From Curtobacterium sp. ISL-83 (lineage in GTDB: Bacteria; Actinomycetota; Actinomycetes; Actinomycetales; Microbacteriaceae): DNA of 64,000 bases. Of the stretch, positions 48,847 to 58,048 are shown in pieces. Location of the stretch: contig NZ_JAGGPH010000003.1 in the NCBI RefSeq assembly GCF_018613895.1, forward strand, positions 62,001 through 126,000. Direction: 5' to 3'. The number at the start of each line of letters is the position of its first letter. The stretch's first letter is position 1. The notes below the pieces were generated by a model. That model was not told the origin of the DNA. It saw only the letters and a program-made list of their open reading frames with translations, and did not search any database. The position numbers and the translations under genes are program-made.

Positions 48847-49500
48847 TCACGTCGCGCGGTTCGGGGATGGGCGACCACTCGGCGGGGCGCTCGGTCCGGT
48901 ACGGAGGCGGGCGACGACCGCGGCATGGGGCCGGGGCTTCGGCTGGGACCCGGTCCGCGTGTGCGTCTCCACGGCATCGAAACCGGCCCTGTCCAGCTCG
49001 GCGTGCATCTCGTCGAGCGACCACCGGTAGGCGGTGGTCACGGCGTGGTCGAATGCCTCGGTGTCCGGACCGACGAAGAAGCCCACCAGCAGCTCGCCGC
49101 CCGGTCGGAGCACCCGGGCGAACTCGTGCAGCGGAACACGGAGGTCGCCAGGCTCGTGGTGGATGAGGGAGTACCACGCCAGGATTCCCCCGACGCTGCC
49201 GGGTGCGGCATCGATGTCCTCGAGGTTCCCCAACTCGAACCGTGCAGCGGGGTGGTGCCGGCGGGCGGAGTCGATGAACTCCGGCACACGGTCGATTCCT
49301 CGGACGTCCAGTCCGCTCGCCGTGAGGTGCGCGGTCCAGTGACCGGGTCCGCACCCCGCGTCGAGCAGAGTGCCCTCGACGCGCTCGGCCCAGCCCGTCA
49401 CGAGGTGCACATCCGACGGGTGGACACTCGCCATGGAGCTGAGGCGTGCGATGTACTCACCAGCGCGCCGCGAGTACGCGTCCTGCACCTCGTTCGTCAC
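48847..49500 (-). CDS. SAM-dependent methyltransferase
   Basis: This 217-residue class I methyltransferase has motif I LLDAGCGPGHWTAHL and FARVLRPGGELLVGFF. I chose GTG 49500 (MTNEVQDAYSRRAGEYI) because TAAGGT lies seven bases upstream (49508-49513); GTG 49509 would overlap that box. It has a basic, Pro-rich C-terminal tail. Substrate unknown. Confidence 0.88.
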   Translation of the reverse strand: MTNEVQDAYSRRAGEYIARLSSMASVHPSDVHLVTGWAERVEGTLLDAGCGPGHWTAHLTASGLDVRGIDRVPEFIDSARRHHPAARFELGNLEDIDAAPGSVGGILAWYSLIHHEPGDLRVPLHEFARVLRPGGELLVGFFVGPDTEAFDHAVTTAYRWSLDEMHAELDRAGFDAVETHTRTGSQPKPRPHAAVVARLRTGPSAPPSGRPSPNRAT

Positions 49501-49580
49501 GAGGAGCACCTTACGGCGGTCGCCGTCCTGTGAGCGCCGGGTCAGGGACGCGATCCGGGCCTTCCCGTACGCTCCGTCTC

Positions 49581-50060
49581 GTGCCCGCGATCCAGACCCT
49601 CGCTCCGGGGACGCCCCTCGCCGACCGGATCGTCCGCGAGTACTTGTCCGACGTTGCGTCGCGCTGGTACGGACGGTCAGCGAGCCCCGAGGAGGTCGAC
49701 CAGGCGCTCCGTGACGAACCGTACGACGATCTGAAAGGCAGCACCGGGGTGTTCCTCGCCGCGATGGAAGACGGACTCCCGATCGGTTGCACCGGGATCC
49801 GCTTCCTCGACGGCGTGGCGGAACTCACGAAGGTCTTCACGGTCCCGAGCCATCGGGGTCGTGGCGTCGGTACACGCATGCTCCGTGCTGCCGAAGGGGT
49901 GTGCCGAGCACGGGCGATCCACACCGTCCGGCTCGACACGCGCGCCGAGCTCCCGGAAGCCTGCGCCCTCTACGAGCGGAACGGCTTCGAGCGGATCGAC
50001 GCCTTCAACGACGACCCGTACTCGGACCGCTGGTACAGCAAGCGGCTCTTCGTTCGGTGA
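49581..50060 (+). CDS. GNAT family N-acetyltransferase
   Basis: This 159-residue GNAT has VFTVPSHRGRGVGTRMLRAAEGV (acetyl-CoA loop) and LPEACALYERNGFERIDAF. GTG 49581 has TACGCT seven bases upstream and no Shine-Dalgarno. It lies between the methyltransferase and the threonine aldolase operon and is convergent with the latter by a 4-base gap. Confidence 0.9.
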   Translation: MPAIQTLAPGTPLADRIVREYLSDVASRWYGRSASPEEVDQALRDEPYDDLKGSTGVFLAAMEDGLPIGCTGIRFLDGVAELTKVFTVPSHRGRGVGTRMLRAAEGVCRARAIHTVRLDTRAELPEACALYERNGFERIDAFNDDPYSDRWYSKRLFVR

Positions 50061-50064
50061 CCGA

Positions 50065-51153
50065 CTACTGGGTGACCCCGAGCTCGGCGTCGATCTCCGA
50101 CGCGAGCGCCGCCACGAAGTCGTCGATGTCCTGCTCCGAGGTGTCGAACGAGCACATCCAGCGCACCTCGTTGCGGCTGGCGTCCCAGTCGTAGAAGCGG
50201 AAGTGCTTCCGGAGGCGGTCGGCGACACCGGCGGGCAGGGTCGCGAAGACGCCGTTCGCCTGGGTCTCCTGGCTGAACCCGACGCCACGGATCGTGCCGT
50301 CCGCGACGCCAGCCTCGAGCGCGCTCCGGAGGCGAGCTGCCATCGCGTTCGCGTGGCCGGCGGAGCGCAGGTACAGGTCGTCGGTGAGCAGCGCGATGAG
50401 CTGTGCCGAGACGAACCGCATCTTCGACGAGAGCTGCATGTTGAGCTTGCGGAGGTAGTGCAGACCCTCCGACGCGTCCGGGTTCAGGACCACGATCGCC
50501 TCGCCGTAGAGCATCCCGTTCTTGGTGCCGCCGAAGCTCAGCACGTCGACGCCGGCATCGGTGGTGAACTCGCGCAGCGGCACACCGAGCGACGCGGCGG
50601 CGTTCGAGATGCGCGCGCCGTCCATGTGCAGCTTCATGCCGAGCGGGTGGACGTGGTCCGCGATCGCCCGGATCTCGTCGACCGTGTACGCGGTCCCGAG
50701 CTCGGTGGTCTGCGTGATCGACACGGCCAGCGGCTGCGGACGGTGCTCGTCGCCCCAGCCCCAGGCTTCGCGGTCGATGAGCTCCGGCGTCAGCTTGCCG
50801 TCCGGCGTCTCGACCGTCAGCAGCTTGATGCCGGCGACGCGCTCCGGAGCGCCGGCCTCGTCGGTGTGGATGTGGGCGGTCGAGGTGCAGACTACGGCTC
50901 CCCAGCGCGGCAGCATCGACTGCAGCCCGACGACGTTCGCGCCGGTGCCGTTGAACACCGGGAACACCTGCGCCTGCTCGCCGAAGTGCTCGCGGAAGAC
51001 CTCGTGGACGCGTGCCGTGTAGACGTCCTCGCCGTAGGCGATCTGGTGGCCGTTGTTCGCGGCCGCGATCGCGTCGAGGATCTCGGGGTGCACCCCGGCG
51101 TAGTTGTCGGAGGCGAAGCCCCGCAGGTCCAGGTCGTGGAGTTGGAGGGTCAC
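50065..51153 (-). CDS. ltaE: Low-specificity L-threonine aldolase
   Basis: This 362-residue PLP enzyme cleaves threonine/allothreonine to glycine and acetaldehyde, or acts on other beta-hydroxy amino acids. It has FNGTGANVVGLQSML, HMDGARISNAAASLG and the PLP lysine in SFGGTKNGM. GTG 51153 overlaps the stop of the upstream SDR, the last of three coupled genes beginning with the DUF6421-type protein. The true substrate in this operon may differ from threonine. Confidence 0.9.
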   Translation of the reverse strand: MTLQLHDLDLRGFASDNYAGVHPEILDAIAAANNGHQIAYGEDVYTARVHEVFREHFGEQAQVFPVFNGTGANVVGLQSMLPRWGAVVCTSTAHIHTDEAGAPERVAGIKLLTVETPDGKLTPELIDREAWGWGDEHRPQPLAVSITQTTELGTAYTVDEIRAIADHVHPLGMKLHMDGARISNAAASLGVPLREFTTDAGVDVLSFGGTKNGMLYGEAIVVLNPDASEGLHYLRKLNMQLSSKMRFVSAQLIALLTDDLYLRSAGHANAMAARLRSALEAGVADGTIRGVGFSQETQANGVFATLPAGVADRLRKHFRFYDWDASRNEVRWMCSFDTSEQDIDDFVAALASEIDAELGVTQ

Positions 51154-51833
51154 TGCTTCATCCTAGGTTCGGAGGGTTCGAGCGGGATCCGGGCGCCGTT
51201 CACCGCGGCCGGCTCGGTGTCCCAGAGGCGGACGACCTCGTCACCGAGGCGCGCTTCGAGGCCCGCGAGCGTCTGCACGACGAAGATCGCGGCGGCCGCC
51301 TGCGGAGCGGACTTCCGGAACCCCTGGGCGATCGCCCGGACCCAGGCGTCGGCCGCGGCCTTCGCGGCTGCGTAGTTCGCACCTCCGGCCGGGGGGGAGG
51401 CGACGGCGGTGGACGACACGATCGCGAGTCGGCCGGCGGGGGAGGCGACGAGGTCGTCGAAGAACTCCCGCGTGGTGTTCCGTAGCGTGCGGAAGGCGCG
51501 GTCGAAGAAGTCCCAGTCCTCGTCCGACTGTCCCGCCAGGCCCCCGCCCCCGCGCCAGCCGCCCACCAGGTGCACCAGTCCGTCGACGCGGCCCGACTCC
51601 TGGCGGATCTGCGCTGCCAGGGCGGCGACCGCATCGCGGTCGGAGAGGTCGCACGTGCGTGTGGTGACGCCCGGGACCGACGCGCGGAGTGCCTCCAGTG
51701 CGTCTGCCCTGGTGCCCACTGCGATCACCGCCGCTCCGGCCGCCGTCAGGGCTCGCGCGACGGCCTCGCCGCTGGCGCTGGTCGCACCAGCGACCAGCAC
51801 CAGTCGGCCCACGAGTGGTCCGTTCGCGGTCAC
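51150..51833 (-). CDS. SDR family oxidoreductase
   Basis: This 227-residue SDR has LVAGATSASGEAVARAL (a modified glycine motif), LVHLVGGWRGGGG in place of NNAG, VSSTAVASPP and NYAAAKAA with the catalytic Tyr/Lys. GTG 51833 overlaps the DUF6421-type gene by 4 bases, and its stop overlaps the aldolase start, so the three are translationally coupled. Substrate unknown. Confidence 0.88.
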   Translation of the reverse strand: MTANGPLVGRLVLVAGATSASGEAVARALTAAGAAVIAVGTRADALEALRASVPGVTTRTCDLSDRDAVAALAAQIRQESGRVDGLVHLVGGWRGGGGLAGQSDEDWDFFDRAFRTLRNTTREFFDDLVASPAGRLAIVSSTAVASPPAGGANYAAAKAAADAWVRAIAQGFRKSAPQAAAAIFVVQTLAGLEARLGDEVVRLWDTEPAAVNGARIPLEPSEPRMKQ

Positions 51834-53296
51834 GCGGCCACGCCGGCCGGTTCGGCCATGCCACTCAGGCCGGTGATGCCGGCCGTCGACTCGATGACCT
51901 TCGCCATCTTCTTGTTGAGCGCCTCGTAGAACATCGACAGCGGGAACTCGTCGTCCAGCACCGCATCGGTGTAGCCCTTCGGCGGCCCGGCGAGCGTCTC
52001 CCCAGGCAGACCACGCGCCCAACTGGAGGCTGGGTGCGGCGTGAGCGTCCGGCTCACCATCTCGTAGGCGGCCAGCCAGTGCGCGGCCTTCGGCCGGTCG
52101 ATGGAGCGCCAGTAGAGGTCGTTGATCGCATCGCTCAGCGCGATGACGACGTCCGGCACCTCGTCCCAGTCGATCGTGAGCTGCGTGTCGGTCCAGTGCA
52201 GGACACCGTGCTGGTGCATCCACGCGAACAGCAGCTGGCCGCCGAGCCCGTCGTAGTTCCGAACGCGGCTGCCGGTGATCGCGAAGCGGAAGATGCGGTC
52301 GAAGATCACCGCGTACTGCACGAGTCGCGCGTGGTCGCGGATCGACCGCTGCGCCTCCGACAGCTCGGGATCGGGCATCGCCGACAGTGTGCGTTCCAGG
52401 CGCACCGACTCGCGGAACGCGGTGAGGTCGCACCGCAGCTCCTCGAGCGAGTACAGGAAGTACGGCATCCGCTGCTTGATCATGAACGGGTCGAACGGCA
52501 GGTCACCGCGCATGTGCGAGCGGTCGTGGATGATGTCCCACATCACGAAGACCCGCTCGGTGAGCTGTTGGTCGTCGAGCATCGCGGCCGCGTCGTCCGG
52601 GAGCTCGAGCTTCGTGATCTCCGCGGCTGCGCGGACGACCCGGCGGTACCTGGCTGCTTCGCGGTCCTGGAAGATCGCGCCCCACGTGAACGACGGGATC
52701 TCGCGCATCGCCACCGTCTCGGGGAACAGCACCGCCGAGTTCGTGTCGTAGCCGGGCGTGAAGTCGACGAACCGCAGCGCGACGAACAGCTTGTTGCCGT
52801 AGTCGCCAGCCTCGAGCGCAGCGATGAACTCCGGCCAGATGACCTCGACGAGGACGGCCTCGACCAGGCGGTCGGAGCTGCCGTTCTGCGTGTACATCGG
52901 GAAGACGACCAGGTGCCCGAGCCCGTCGACGCGGTGCTGCTGCGGCTGGAACTCGTTCAGCGAGTCGAGGAAGTCCGGCACCCCGAACCCCTCCGCTGCC
53001 CATCGCTCGAAGTCGCGCTGCACGGCGTCGAGGAACGCCGCATCGTGCGGGAAGAACGGCGCGAGTTCGGCGATCGCGGGGACGATCGTGGCGACGTGTT
53101 CCCCCGCGGCCGGGTGGTCGGACGCATCCGGGACGGAGCCGTCCTGTGTCTGCAGCGGCCGCAGCGCGACGACGGCCTGCTTCAGGCGGAGCCATGCGGG
53201 GTGCTGGGCGACCTCGCGCACCGAGCGGACGTCCTCGACGACCTCGGGTTCTCCGACGATGGCGTCCTGCGTGAACTTCTGGACGAACTGAGACAT
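51830..53296 (-). CDS. DUF6421-type protein of unknown function
   Basis: This 488-residue soluble protein has no signal or membrane segment. I recall the family as DUF6421 but cannot verify it here. HDRSH at 257-261 and EELRCD at 285-290 resemble a degenerate metallopeptidase pair (HExxH plus EExRxD, as in M49), with Asp in place of the catalytic Glu. The C-terminal third is Trp/His-rich (HHGVLHWTDTQL). ATG 53296 follows GGGAGGTTCGAC. First of three coupled genes with an SDR and a threonine aldolase. No function is assigned. Confidence 0.75.
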   Translation of the reverse strand: MSQFVQKFTQDAIVGEPEVVEDVRSVREVAQHPAWLRLKQAVVALRPLQTQDGSVPDASDHPAAGEHVATIVPAIAELAPFFPHDAAFLDAVQRDFERWAAEGFGVPDFLDSLNEFQPQQHRVDGLGHLVVFPMYTQNGSSDRLVEAVLVEVIWPEFIAALEAGDYGNKLFVALRFVDFTPGYDTNSAVLFPETVAMREIPSFTWGAIFQDREAARYRRVVRAAAEITKLELPDDAAAMLDDQQLTERVFVMWDIIHDRSHMRGDLPFDPFMIKQRMPYFLYSLEELRCDLTAFRESVRLERTLSAMPDPELSEAQRSIRDHARLVQYAVIFDRIFRFAITGSRVRNYDGLGGQLLFAWMHQHGVLHWTDTQLTIDWDEVPDVVIALSDAINDLYWRSIDRPKAAHWLAAYEMVSRTLTPHPASSWARGLPGETLAGPPKGYTDAVLDDEFPLSMFYEALNKKMAKVIESTAGITGLSGMAEPAGVAA

Positions 53297-53508
53297 GTCG
53301 AACCTCCCGTCATTGGGCCGGCGGCGGAAGCCGCGGAAGGGATCGGGCGTGGAAGCCAGATCCTTCTAGGAGCCTAATGAAATGCCGCAGACGCATTCTT
53401 GCCCGTCACGGCGTATTCCTGCGTCGTGGTTCGGAGCGCGCAATGAACCGTGGGGTTCGCGCAATGGTTCCACCGTGGCCGTCGATCCGCCTCCGCGGGT
53501 GGTCGAGA
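53297..53508. other. Intergenic region before DUF6421-type and FAD genes
   Basis: The 212-base gap shows no gene. gcgcaatg and ccgtgg repeat twice within 53438-53478, and the minus strand near 53375 has ATTAGGCTCCTAG, a possible promoter element for the DUF6421-type gene. Confidence 0.4.
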
Positions 53509-54750
53509 TCACTGCTGCTCGCGCGCGCGGTACGCCGCGGCGTCCTCCCGCCAGCGCTGTGCTTCCACATCGAAGTCCGGGATCGCGTCGATGTCCGGGC
53601 CGCCGACAGCGTAGTGCTCGACGATCGCGGCATTGGCGGCTTGTCCGATCCGGGCGCCCCGGGACACCATCCGCGCCTCGTACTCGTGCACCGCATCTCC
53701 GAGGGGTGTTCCTTCGTCGACTGCGGAGAGAACGGCCCGGGCGAGCTCCGCACCGTCGAGGAGTGCGAGGTTGACGCCGTTGCCTCCGAAGGGTGACATC
53801 ACGTGTGCGGCGTCGCCGAGGAGTGTGATGCCGTCTCGGTGTTGCCATTCGGTCGGTGTCGGGAGGGCGAAGATCGGCCGGTTCGGCAGCGTGCCCTCGC
53901 TCTCGTCGATGATGCGGAGGAGGGTGGGGGAGAAGTCTGCGAAGCGTTCGCGGAGCGCCTGACGGACGCGATCCGTGTCGGTCGTCTGCGTTCCGTTCGC
54001 GTCCACCACCCCGCCGCGGCCGTCGGCGATCCCGAGGCCGGCGGATGCGAGCCAGTCGAGCTCGGCGCGCATCGAGATGTACCCGCGGACGACGTCGCCG
54101 CTGTTGCGCTGAAGCACGAGCGTTCGGCCGTCACCGTTCGCCCACATGTGTCCGTCGCCGACGAGCGCCGCGATCTCGGGGTGCTGTTCGGACACGCGTG
54201 TGAACAGCGCGTCGACGAACGTGACGCCGGTGTACGCCGGGACGGCATCCGTGAGTGCGGCCCGGACGCGGGACCATGCTCCGTCCGCGCCGATGACGAG
54301 GTCGGCCGAGTCGGTCGCGCCGTCCTCGAAGGTGATGACGCCGGCTTCGACCGCGGCGACCCGGGCGCCCCAGCGGATCGTGCCCGGGAGGAGGGACTCG
54401 GCCAGCATCCGTCGCAGCTGGGCGCGGTCGATCTCCGGCGCCGCCGTCTCCCCGGCGTCGGGGGCCTGCTCGGCCAGGACGGTGCCCGCAGGGTCGAGCA
54501 GGCGATGCGCCTGTCCCTCGGGTCGAGCCAGTGCCGCGAACTCCCGCGTCAACCGCGCGTCCTCGATCGCGATCTGTCCGCTGTCCGCGTGCAGGTCGAG
54601 CGTCCCGCCCTGGTCGCGGGCGTCGAGTGAGGCATCGGCGTCGTACACCGTCACGGACAGGCCGCCGAGTTGGAGGACGCGGGCGGCGAGCAGGCCGCCG
54701 GGGCCTGCTCCGACGACGGCGATCGTTGGGTTGGTTCTGAAGTGGGTCAT
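53509..54750 (-). CDS. FAD-dependent monooxygenase (TetX/PHBH-like)
   Basis: This 413-residue flavoprotein has the FAD motif IAVVGAGPGGLLAARVL, a central LVIGADGAWSRVRAAL and GDAAHVMSPFGGNGVNLAL, the class A hydroxylase pattern that hydroxylates aromatics or antibiotics such as tetracycline. ATG 54750 is preceded by GGAGCC. It is divergent from a TetR gene, with strong operators between, so it is probably inducible by its substrate. Confidence 0.9.
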   Translation of the reverse strand: MTHFRTNPTIAVVGAGPGGLLAARVLQLGGLSVTVYDADASLDARDQGGTLDLHADSGQIAIEDARLTREFAALARPEGQAHRLLDPAGTVLAEQAPDAGETAAPEIDRAQLRRMLAESLLPGTIRWGARVAAVEAGVITFEDGATDSADLVIGADGAWSRVRAALTDAVPAYTGVTFVDALFTRVSEQHPEIAALVGDGHMWANGDGRTLVLQRNSGDVVRGYISMRAELDWLASAGLGIADGRGGVVDANGTQTTDTDRVRQALRERFADFSPTLLRIIDESEGTLPNRPIFALPTPTEWQHRDGITLLGDAAHVMSPFGGNGVNLALLDGAELARAVLSAVDEGTPLGDAVHEYEARMVSRGARIGQAANAAIVEHYAVGGPDIDAIPDFDVEAQRWREDAAAYRAREQQ

Positions 54751-54769
54751 GAGTGGCTCCGATCTGTAC

Positions 54770-54833
54770 TTACCGAACGATCGTTCGGTAAACGAGACTC
54801 TACTTACCGAACGATCGTTCGGCAAGTAGAGTC
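54770..54833. promoter_or_regulatory. Two strong TetR palindromes, FAD/TetR
   Basis: ttaccgaacga/tcgttcggtaa (54770-54791) is a perfect 22-base palindrome. The second, centred at 54814.5, pairs from 54796 to 54833 (38 bases) with one mismatch. Centres are 34 bases apart. The second contains TAGAGT (54827-54832), the leaderless -10 of the TetR gene. Confidence 0.9.
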
Positions 54834-54838
54834 GTCGC

Positions 54839-55408
54839 ATGGCCGACACGACCTCGCGGAGGAGCGGAAACGAGACGAGGGCGGAGATCCTCCGCACAGC
54901 CCTCGAGCAGTTCACGGAGCGCGGGTACGAGGGCACCTCGATCCGGGACCTCGCCGAGGCCCTCGGCATCACGAAATCGTCGTTGTACTACCACTTCGCC
55001 AACAAGGAAGCGATCGTCCGGGCTCTCCTCGACGGTCGACGGAACGAGATCGACGAGCTGATCGCGTGGGTCGACGAGCAGGAACCCGGCTCGGATCTCC
55101 TGCGACGGGCCGCGCTGCGGTGGGTCGAGTCCACTGGCCGCGAACGCGTGCAGGGCATGCGGTTCGCCCACGCCAACCGGCCGATCATGCAGAAACTGGC
55201 CGCCGAAGGGGACGACCGTCGGTCGTGGTTCGATGCCGTCGTCGACCGAGTGCTGCCACACGGGACATCGCGAGCTGAGCGGCTCCGCGCGCAGATGGCC
55301 TTCGACACCGTGAGCGCTGCCCTCTTCGCTGCCCAGGGAACTGCCGCATCGGACGACGACGTGCTCGAAGCTGCTCGGGAAGCCACCATCAGGTTGACAG
55401 CGCAGTAG
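54839..55408 (+). CDS. TetR family transcriptional regulator of the FAD monooxygenase
   Basis: This 189-residue protein has the HTH ALEQFTERGYEGTSIRDLAEALGITKSSLYYHFANKEAIVRALL. ATG 54839 has TAGAGT six bases upstream inside the operator, so it is leaderless and autorepressed. The divergent monooxygenase shares the operators. Confidence 0.93.
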   Translation: MADTTSRRSGNETRAEILRTALEQFTERGYEGTSIRDLAEALGITKSSLYYHFANKEAIVRALLDGRRNEIDELIAWVDEQEPGSDLLRRAALRWVESTGRERVQGMRFAHANRPIMQKLAAEGDDRRSWFDAVVDRVLPHGTSRAERLRAQMAFDTVSAALFAAQGTAASDDDVLEAAREATIRLTAQ

Positions 55409-55482
55409 AGGTCCCTGCTCGGACCGGTGTTCCGGACGTCACAGGGGTGGACCGCTGACACGGGGTGTCGTAGACATGCCCC

Positions 55483-56295
55483 ATGGGGAATCCGAACGGG
55501 CTCGGCGAGTACCTCCGCATCCGCCGCGGCCTGGTCCGTCCCGGGGACGTCGGCATCCCCGTCGGGCAGGAAGTCCGGCGCGTCCAGGGGCTGCGTCGAG
55601 AGGAGGTCGCGATCCTCGCGGGCATCAGCACCGAGTACTACCTCCGGCTCGAGCAGGGGCGTGAGACGCATCCGTCCGACCAGGTACTCCGCGCGCTCGC
55701 CCGGGCGCTGCAGCTCGACGGGCCGTCGACCGCGTACCTGTGGGACCTCGTCCACGCCGCCGAGCTGGTCCCGGTGCGAGCCGGGGGTGCGGCCGACGGC
55801 GACGTGCAGACGCTCATCGACTCGTGGACGGGCACCGCGGCGGTGGTGCACAACCGGTACCTGGACGTCCTCGCGACCAACGCCCTGGCCCGGGAGCTCA
55901 GCCCCAACTACCGGGTCGGTGTGAACAACCTCGTCTCGCTCCTCACCGACCCCGCCGACCGGGCCTTCCACGAGGACTGGGAGGGGCTGAGCGCTCGGTC
56001 CACCGCACTACTGCGCTCGATGATCGGTCACCGGGCGGGCGACGCGCGCCTCGCCGCACTGGTGGCCGAGCTCTCCGCCGCGAGCACGTCCTTCCGCGAA
56101 GCGTGGGAGCGGAACGACGTCACCTCCTCGACGGCGGGGGTGCACGTGCTCCGCCATCCGAGGGCAGGGCGACTCGTGCTCCGCTTCGTCCGGTTGCCCG
56201 TCCCCGACACGGACGGGCACACGATCTGGACCTACCATGCCGAGCCGGGCACCCCGAGTGCCGCGGCGCTGTCGAGCCTCCTCCCGGCGAGCTGA
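55483..56295 (+). CDS. MmyB-like helix-turn-helix regulator
   Basis: This 270-residue protein has an N-terminal XRE HTH (VQGLRREEVAILAGISTEYYLRLEQGRETHPSDQVLRALARAL) and a MmyB-like ligand domain (LVPVRAGGAADGD, VHVLRHPRAGRLVLRF, TYHAEPGTPSAAAL). MmyB proteins bind fatty-acid-like or other ligands. ATG 55483; no clear Shine-Dalgarno. Followed on the same strand by SDR, hydrolase and MFS genes, which may be its targets. Confidence 0.9.
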   Translation: MGNPNGLGEYLRIRRGLVRPGDVGIPVGQEVRRVQGLRREEVAILAGISTEYYLRLEQGRETHPSDQVLRALARALQLDGPSTAYLWDLVHAAELVPVRAGGAADGDVQTLIDSWTGTAAVVHNRYLDVLATNALARELSPNYRVGVNNLVSLLTDPADRAFHEDWEGLSARSTALLRSMIGHRAGDARLAALVAELSAASTSFREAWERNDVTSSTAGVHVLRHPRAGRLVLRFVRLPVPDTDGHTIWTYHAEPGTPSAAALSSLLPAS

Positions 56296-56366
56296 CCCGG
56301 CCGACGCCCCTCGGTGGTAGTGGCGGGGCCAGGCTGCGGTCTCCACCACAGCGCTACGTTCGCGCC

Positions 56367-57155
56367 ATGGAACTCAACCTGAGCGGCAAGGTCGCCGTCG
56401 TCACCGGCGCGAGCAAGGGGATCGGACTCGCTGTCACGAGAGCGCTCGTGGACGAAGGCGTCCGCGTCGTCGCGGGGGCACGCACCATCACGGACGAACT
56501 CGTCGCGCTCGCCGACTCCGGCCAGGTGCTGGCCGTCTCCGTCGACCTCTCGGAGGCAAGAGGACCTGCTGCACTCGTCGGTCACTGTGAGCGGTTCGGC
56601 GGACTCGACATCCTCGTCAACAACGTGGGCGCGGTCACTCCGCGCACCGCCGGCTTCCTCGCCGTCACCGACGAGGACTGGTCCCGGACGCTCGGGCTCA
56701 CGCTCATGGCGATGGTGCGGACCACCCGCGCTGCGGTGCCGTTCCTGCTCGAGCGCGGTGCGGGGAACGTCGTGACGATCGCCTCCGTCAACGCCTACCT
56801 GCCGGACCCCGGGGTCGTGGACTACGCCGCCACGAAGGCGGCCGTGTGGAACCTGTCCAAGTCGTTGTCCAAGGAGTACGGACCGCAGGGACTCCGGTTC
56901 AACACGATCAGCCCAGGGCCGGTGTCGACGCCGCTGTGGCTCGGCAAGGGCGGTGTCGCCGAGACCATCGCTGCTGCGACCGGGGTGTCGCCCGAGGAGG
57001 TGCGCGAGCAGGCCGTCGCGGGAGGTCCCTCCACCGGCCGGTTCACCGAACCGGAGGAGGTCGCCGACCTCGTCCTCCTCCTCGCCAGCGCGCGGGCGGG
57101 CAACGTCACCGGCGCGGACTTCCTCATCGACGGCGGACTCACCAAGGAACTCTGA
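56367..57155 (+). CDS. Short-chain dehydrogenase/reductase (SDR)
   Basis: This 262-residue SDR has TGASKGIG, NNVGA, IASVNAYLPD and YAATK, and GFLIDGGL-type C-terminus (ADFLIDGGLTKEL). ATG 56367 has TACGTT six bases upstream, leaderless. A hydrolase and an MFS exporter follow on the same strand. Substrate unknown. Confidence 0.92.
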   Translation: MELNLSGKVAVVTGASKGIGLAVTRALVDEGVRVVAGARTITDELVALADSGQVLAVSVDLSEARGPAALVGHCERFGGLDILVNNVGAVTPRTAGFLAVTDEDWSRTLGLTLMAMVRTTRAAVPFLLERGAGNVVTIASVNAYLPDPGVVDYAATKAAVWNLSKSLSKEYGPQGLRFNTISPGPVSTPLWLGKGGVAETIAAATGVSPEEVREQAVAGGPSTGRFTEPEEVADLVLLLASARAGNVTGADFLIDGGLTKEL

Positions 57156-57200
57156 CCGTTCGGACCCGGACGGAACTCGAACCCACCAGCAGGAGCACTC

Positions 57201-58028
57201 ATGCCCAAGACACCCGTCGTCTTCATCCACGGCCTCTGGATCCACGCCACAGCGTGGCAACCGTGGATCGACCTGTTCGCCGAACACGGGTACGAAGCGA
57301 GCGCGCCGGGGTGGCCAGGCGACTCCGACACGGTCGAGGCCACCCGAGCGGATGCCGATCGGCTCAACGACGTCGGCATCGAAGCGATCTGTCGCCACTA
57401 CGCGGACCACATCGAGACGCTCACCGCCAAGCCGATCGTCGTCGGACACTCCTTCGGCGGCCTCATCGCCCAAGAGCTCCTCGCGAACGGGTTCGCAACC
57501 GCTGCGGTCGCGATCGACCCAGCCCCGATCAAGGGAGTCAAGAGCCTGCCGTTCTCGCAGCTCCGCTCTGGCCTGCCGGTGCTCGGGAACCCGGCGAACA
57601 AGCACCGGACGGTGTCCTTGACGGCGAGTCAGTTCCGGTACGGATTCGGGAACGCCATCAGCGAGGCTGAGTCTGACGCCCTCCACGCGGCGTGGACGAT
57701 CCCCGGCCCGGGACGCCCCTTGTTCGAGGACGCGACCGCGAACTTCGTCCGGAACTCGCCGGCGACGGTCGACACCCACTCCGCCGTGCGCGGGCCGCTC
57801 CTCCTCATGTCCGGCACCGAGGACCACACCGTCCCGAAGTCCGTGACCCAGGCTGTCCACCGTCTGTACGCCGACAACCAGGAGTCCGTGACCGAGTACC
57901 GGGAGTTCGAGGGACGCGGGCACTCCCTCACGATCGACTCCGGCTGGCGCGAGGTCGCGGACGCGACCCTCGAGTGGTTGGCATCGAAGGACCTCCACAG
58001 CGCGCCGACAGCCGTCGACGCGAGCTGA
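57201..58028 (+). CDS. Alpha/beta hydrolase
   Basis: This 275-residue enzyme has FIHGLWIHATAWQP, nucleophile GHSFGG, Asp in SGTEDHTVP and His in GRGHSL, the complete triad. It probably cleaves a lipid or small ester. ATG 57201 follows AGGAGCA. It lies between an SDR and a DHA2 MFS exporter in the same direction; a small catabolic/export cassette is inference. Confidence 0.92.
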   Translation: MPKTPVVFIHGLWIHATAWQPWIDLFAEHGYEASAPGWPGDSDTVEATRADADRLNDVGIEAICRHYADHIETLTAKPIVVGHSFGGLIAQELLANGFATAAVAIDPAPIKGVKSLPFSQLRSGLPVLGNPANKHRTVSLTASQFRYGFGNAISEAESDALHAAWTIPGPGRPLFEDATANFVRNSPATVDTHSAVRGPLLLMSGTEDHTVPKSVTQAVHRLYADNQESVTEYREFEGRGHSLTIDSGWREVADATLEWLASKDLHSAPTAVDAS

Positions 58029-58048
58029 CCCCTGGGAGGAGCGCGTCA

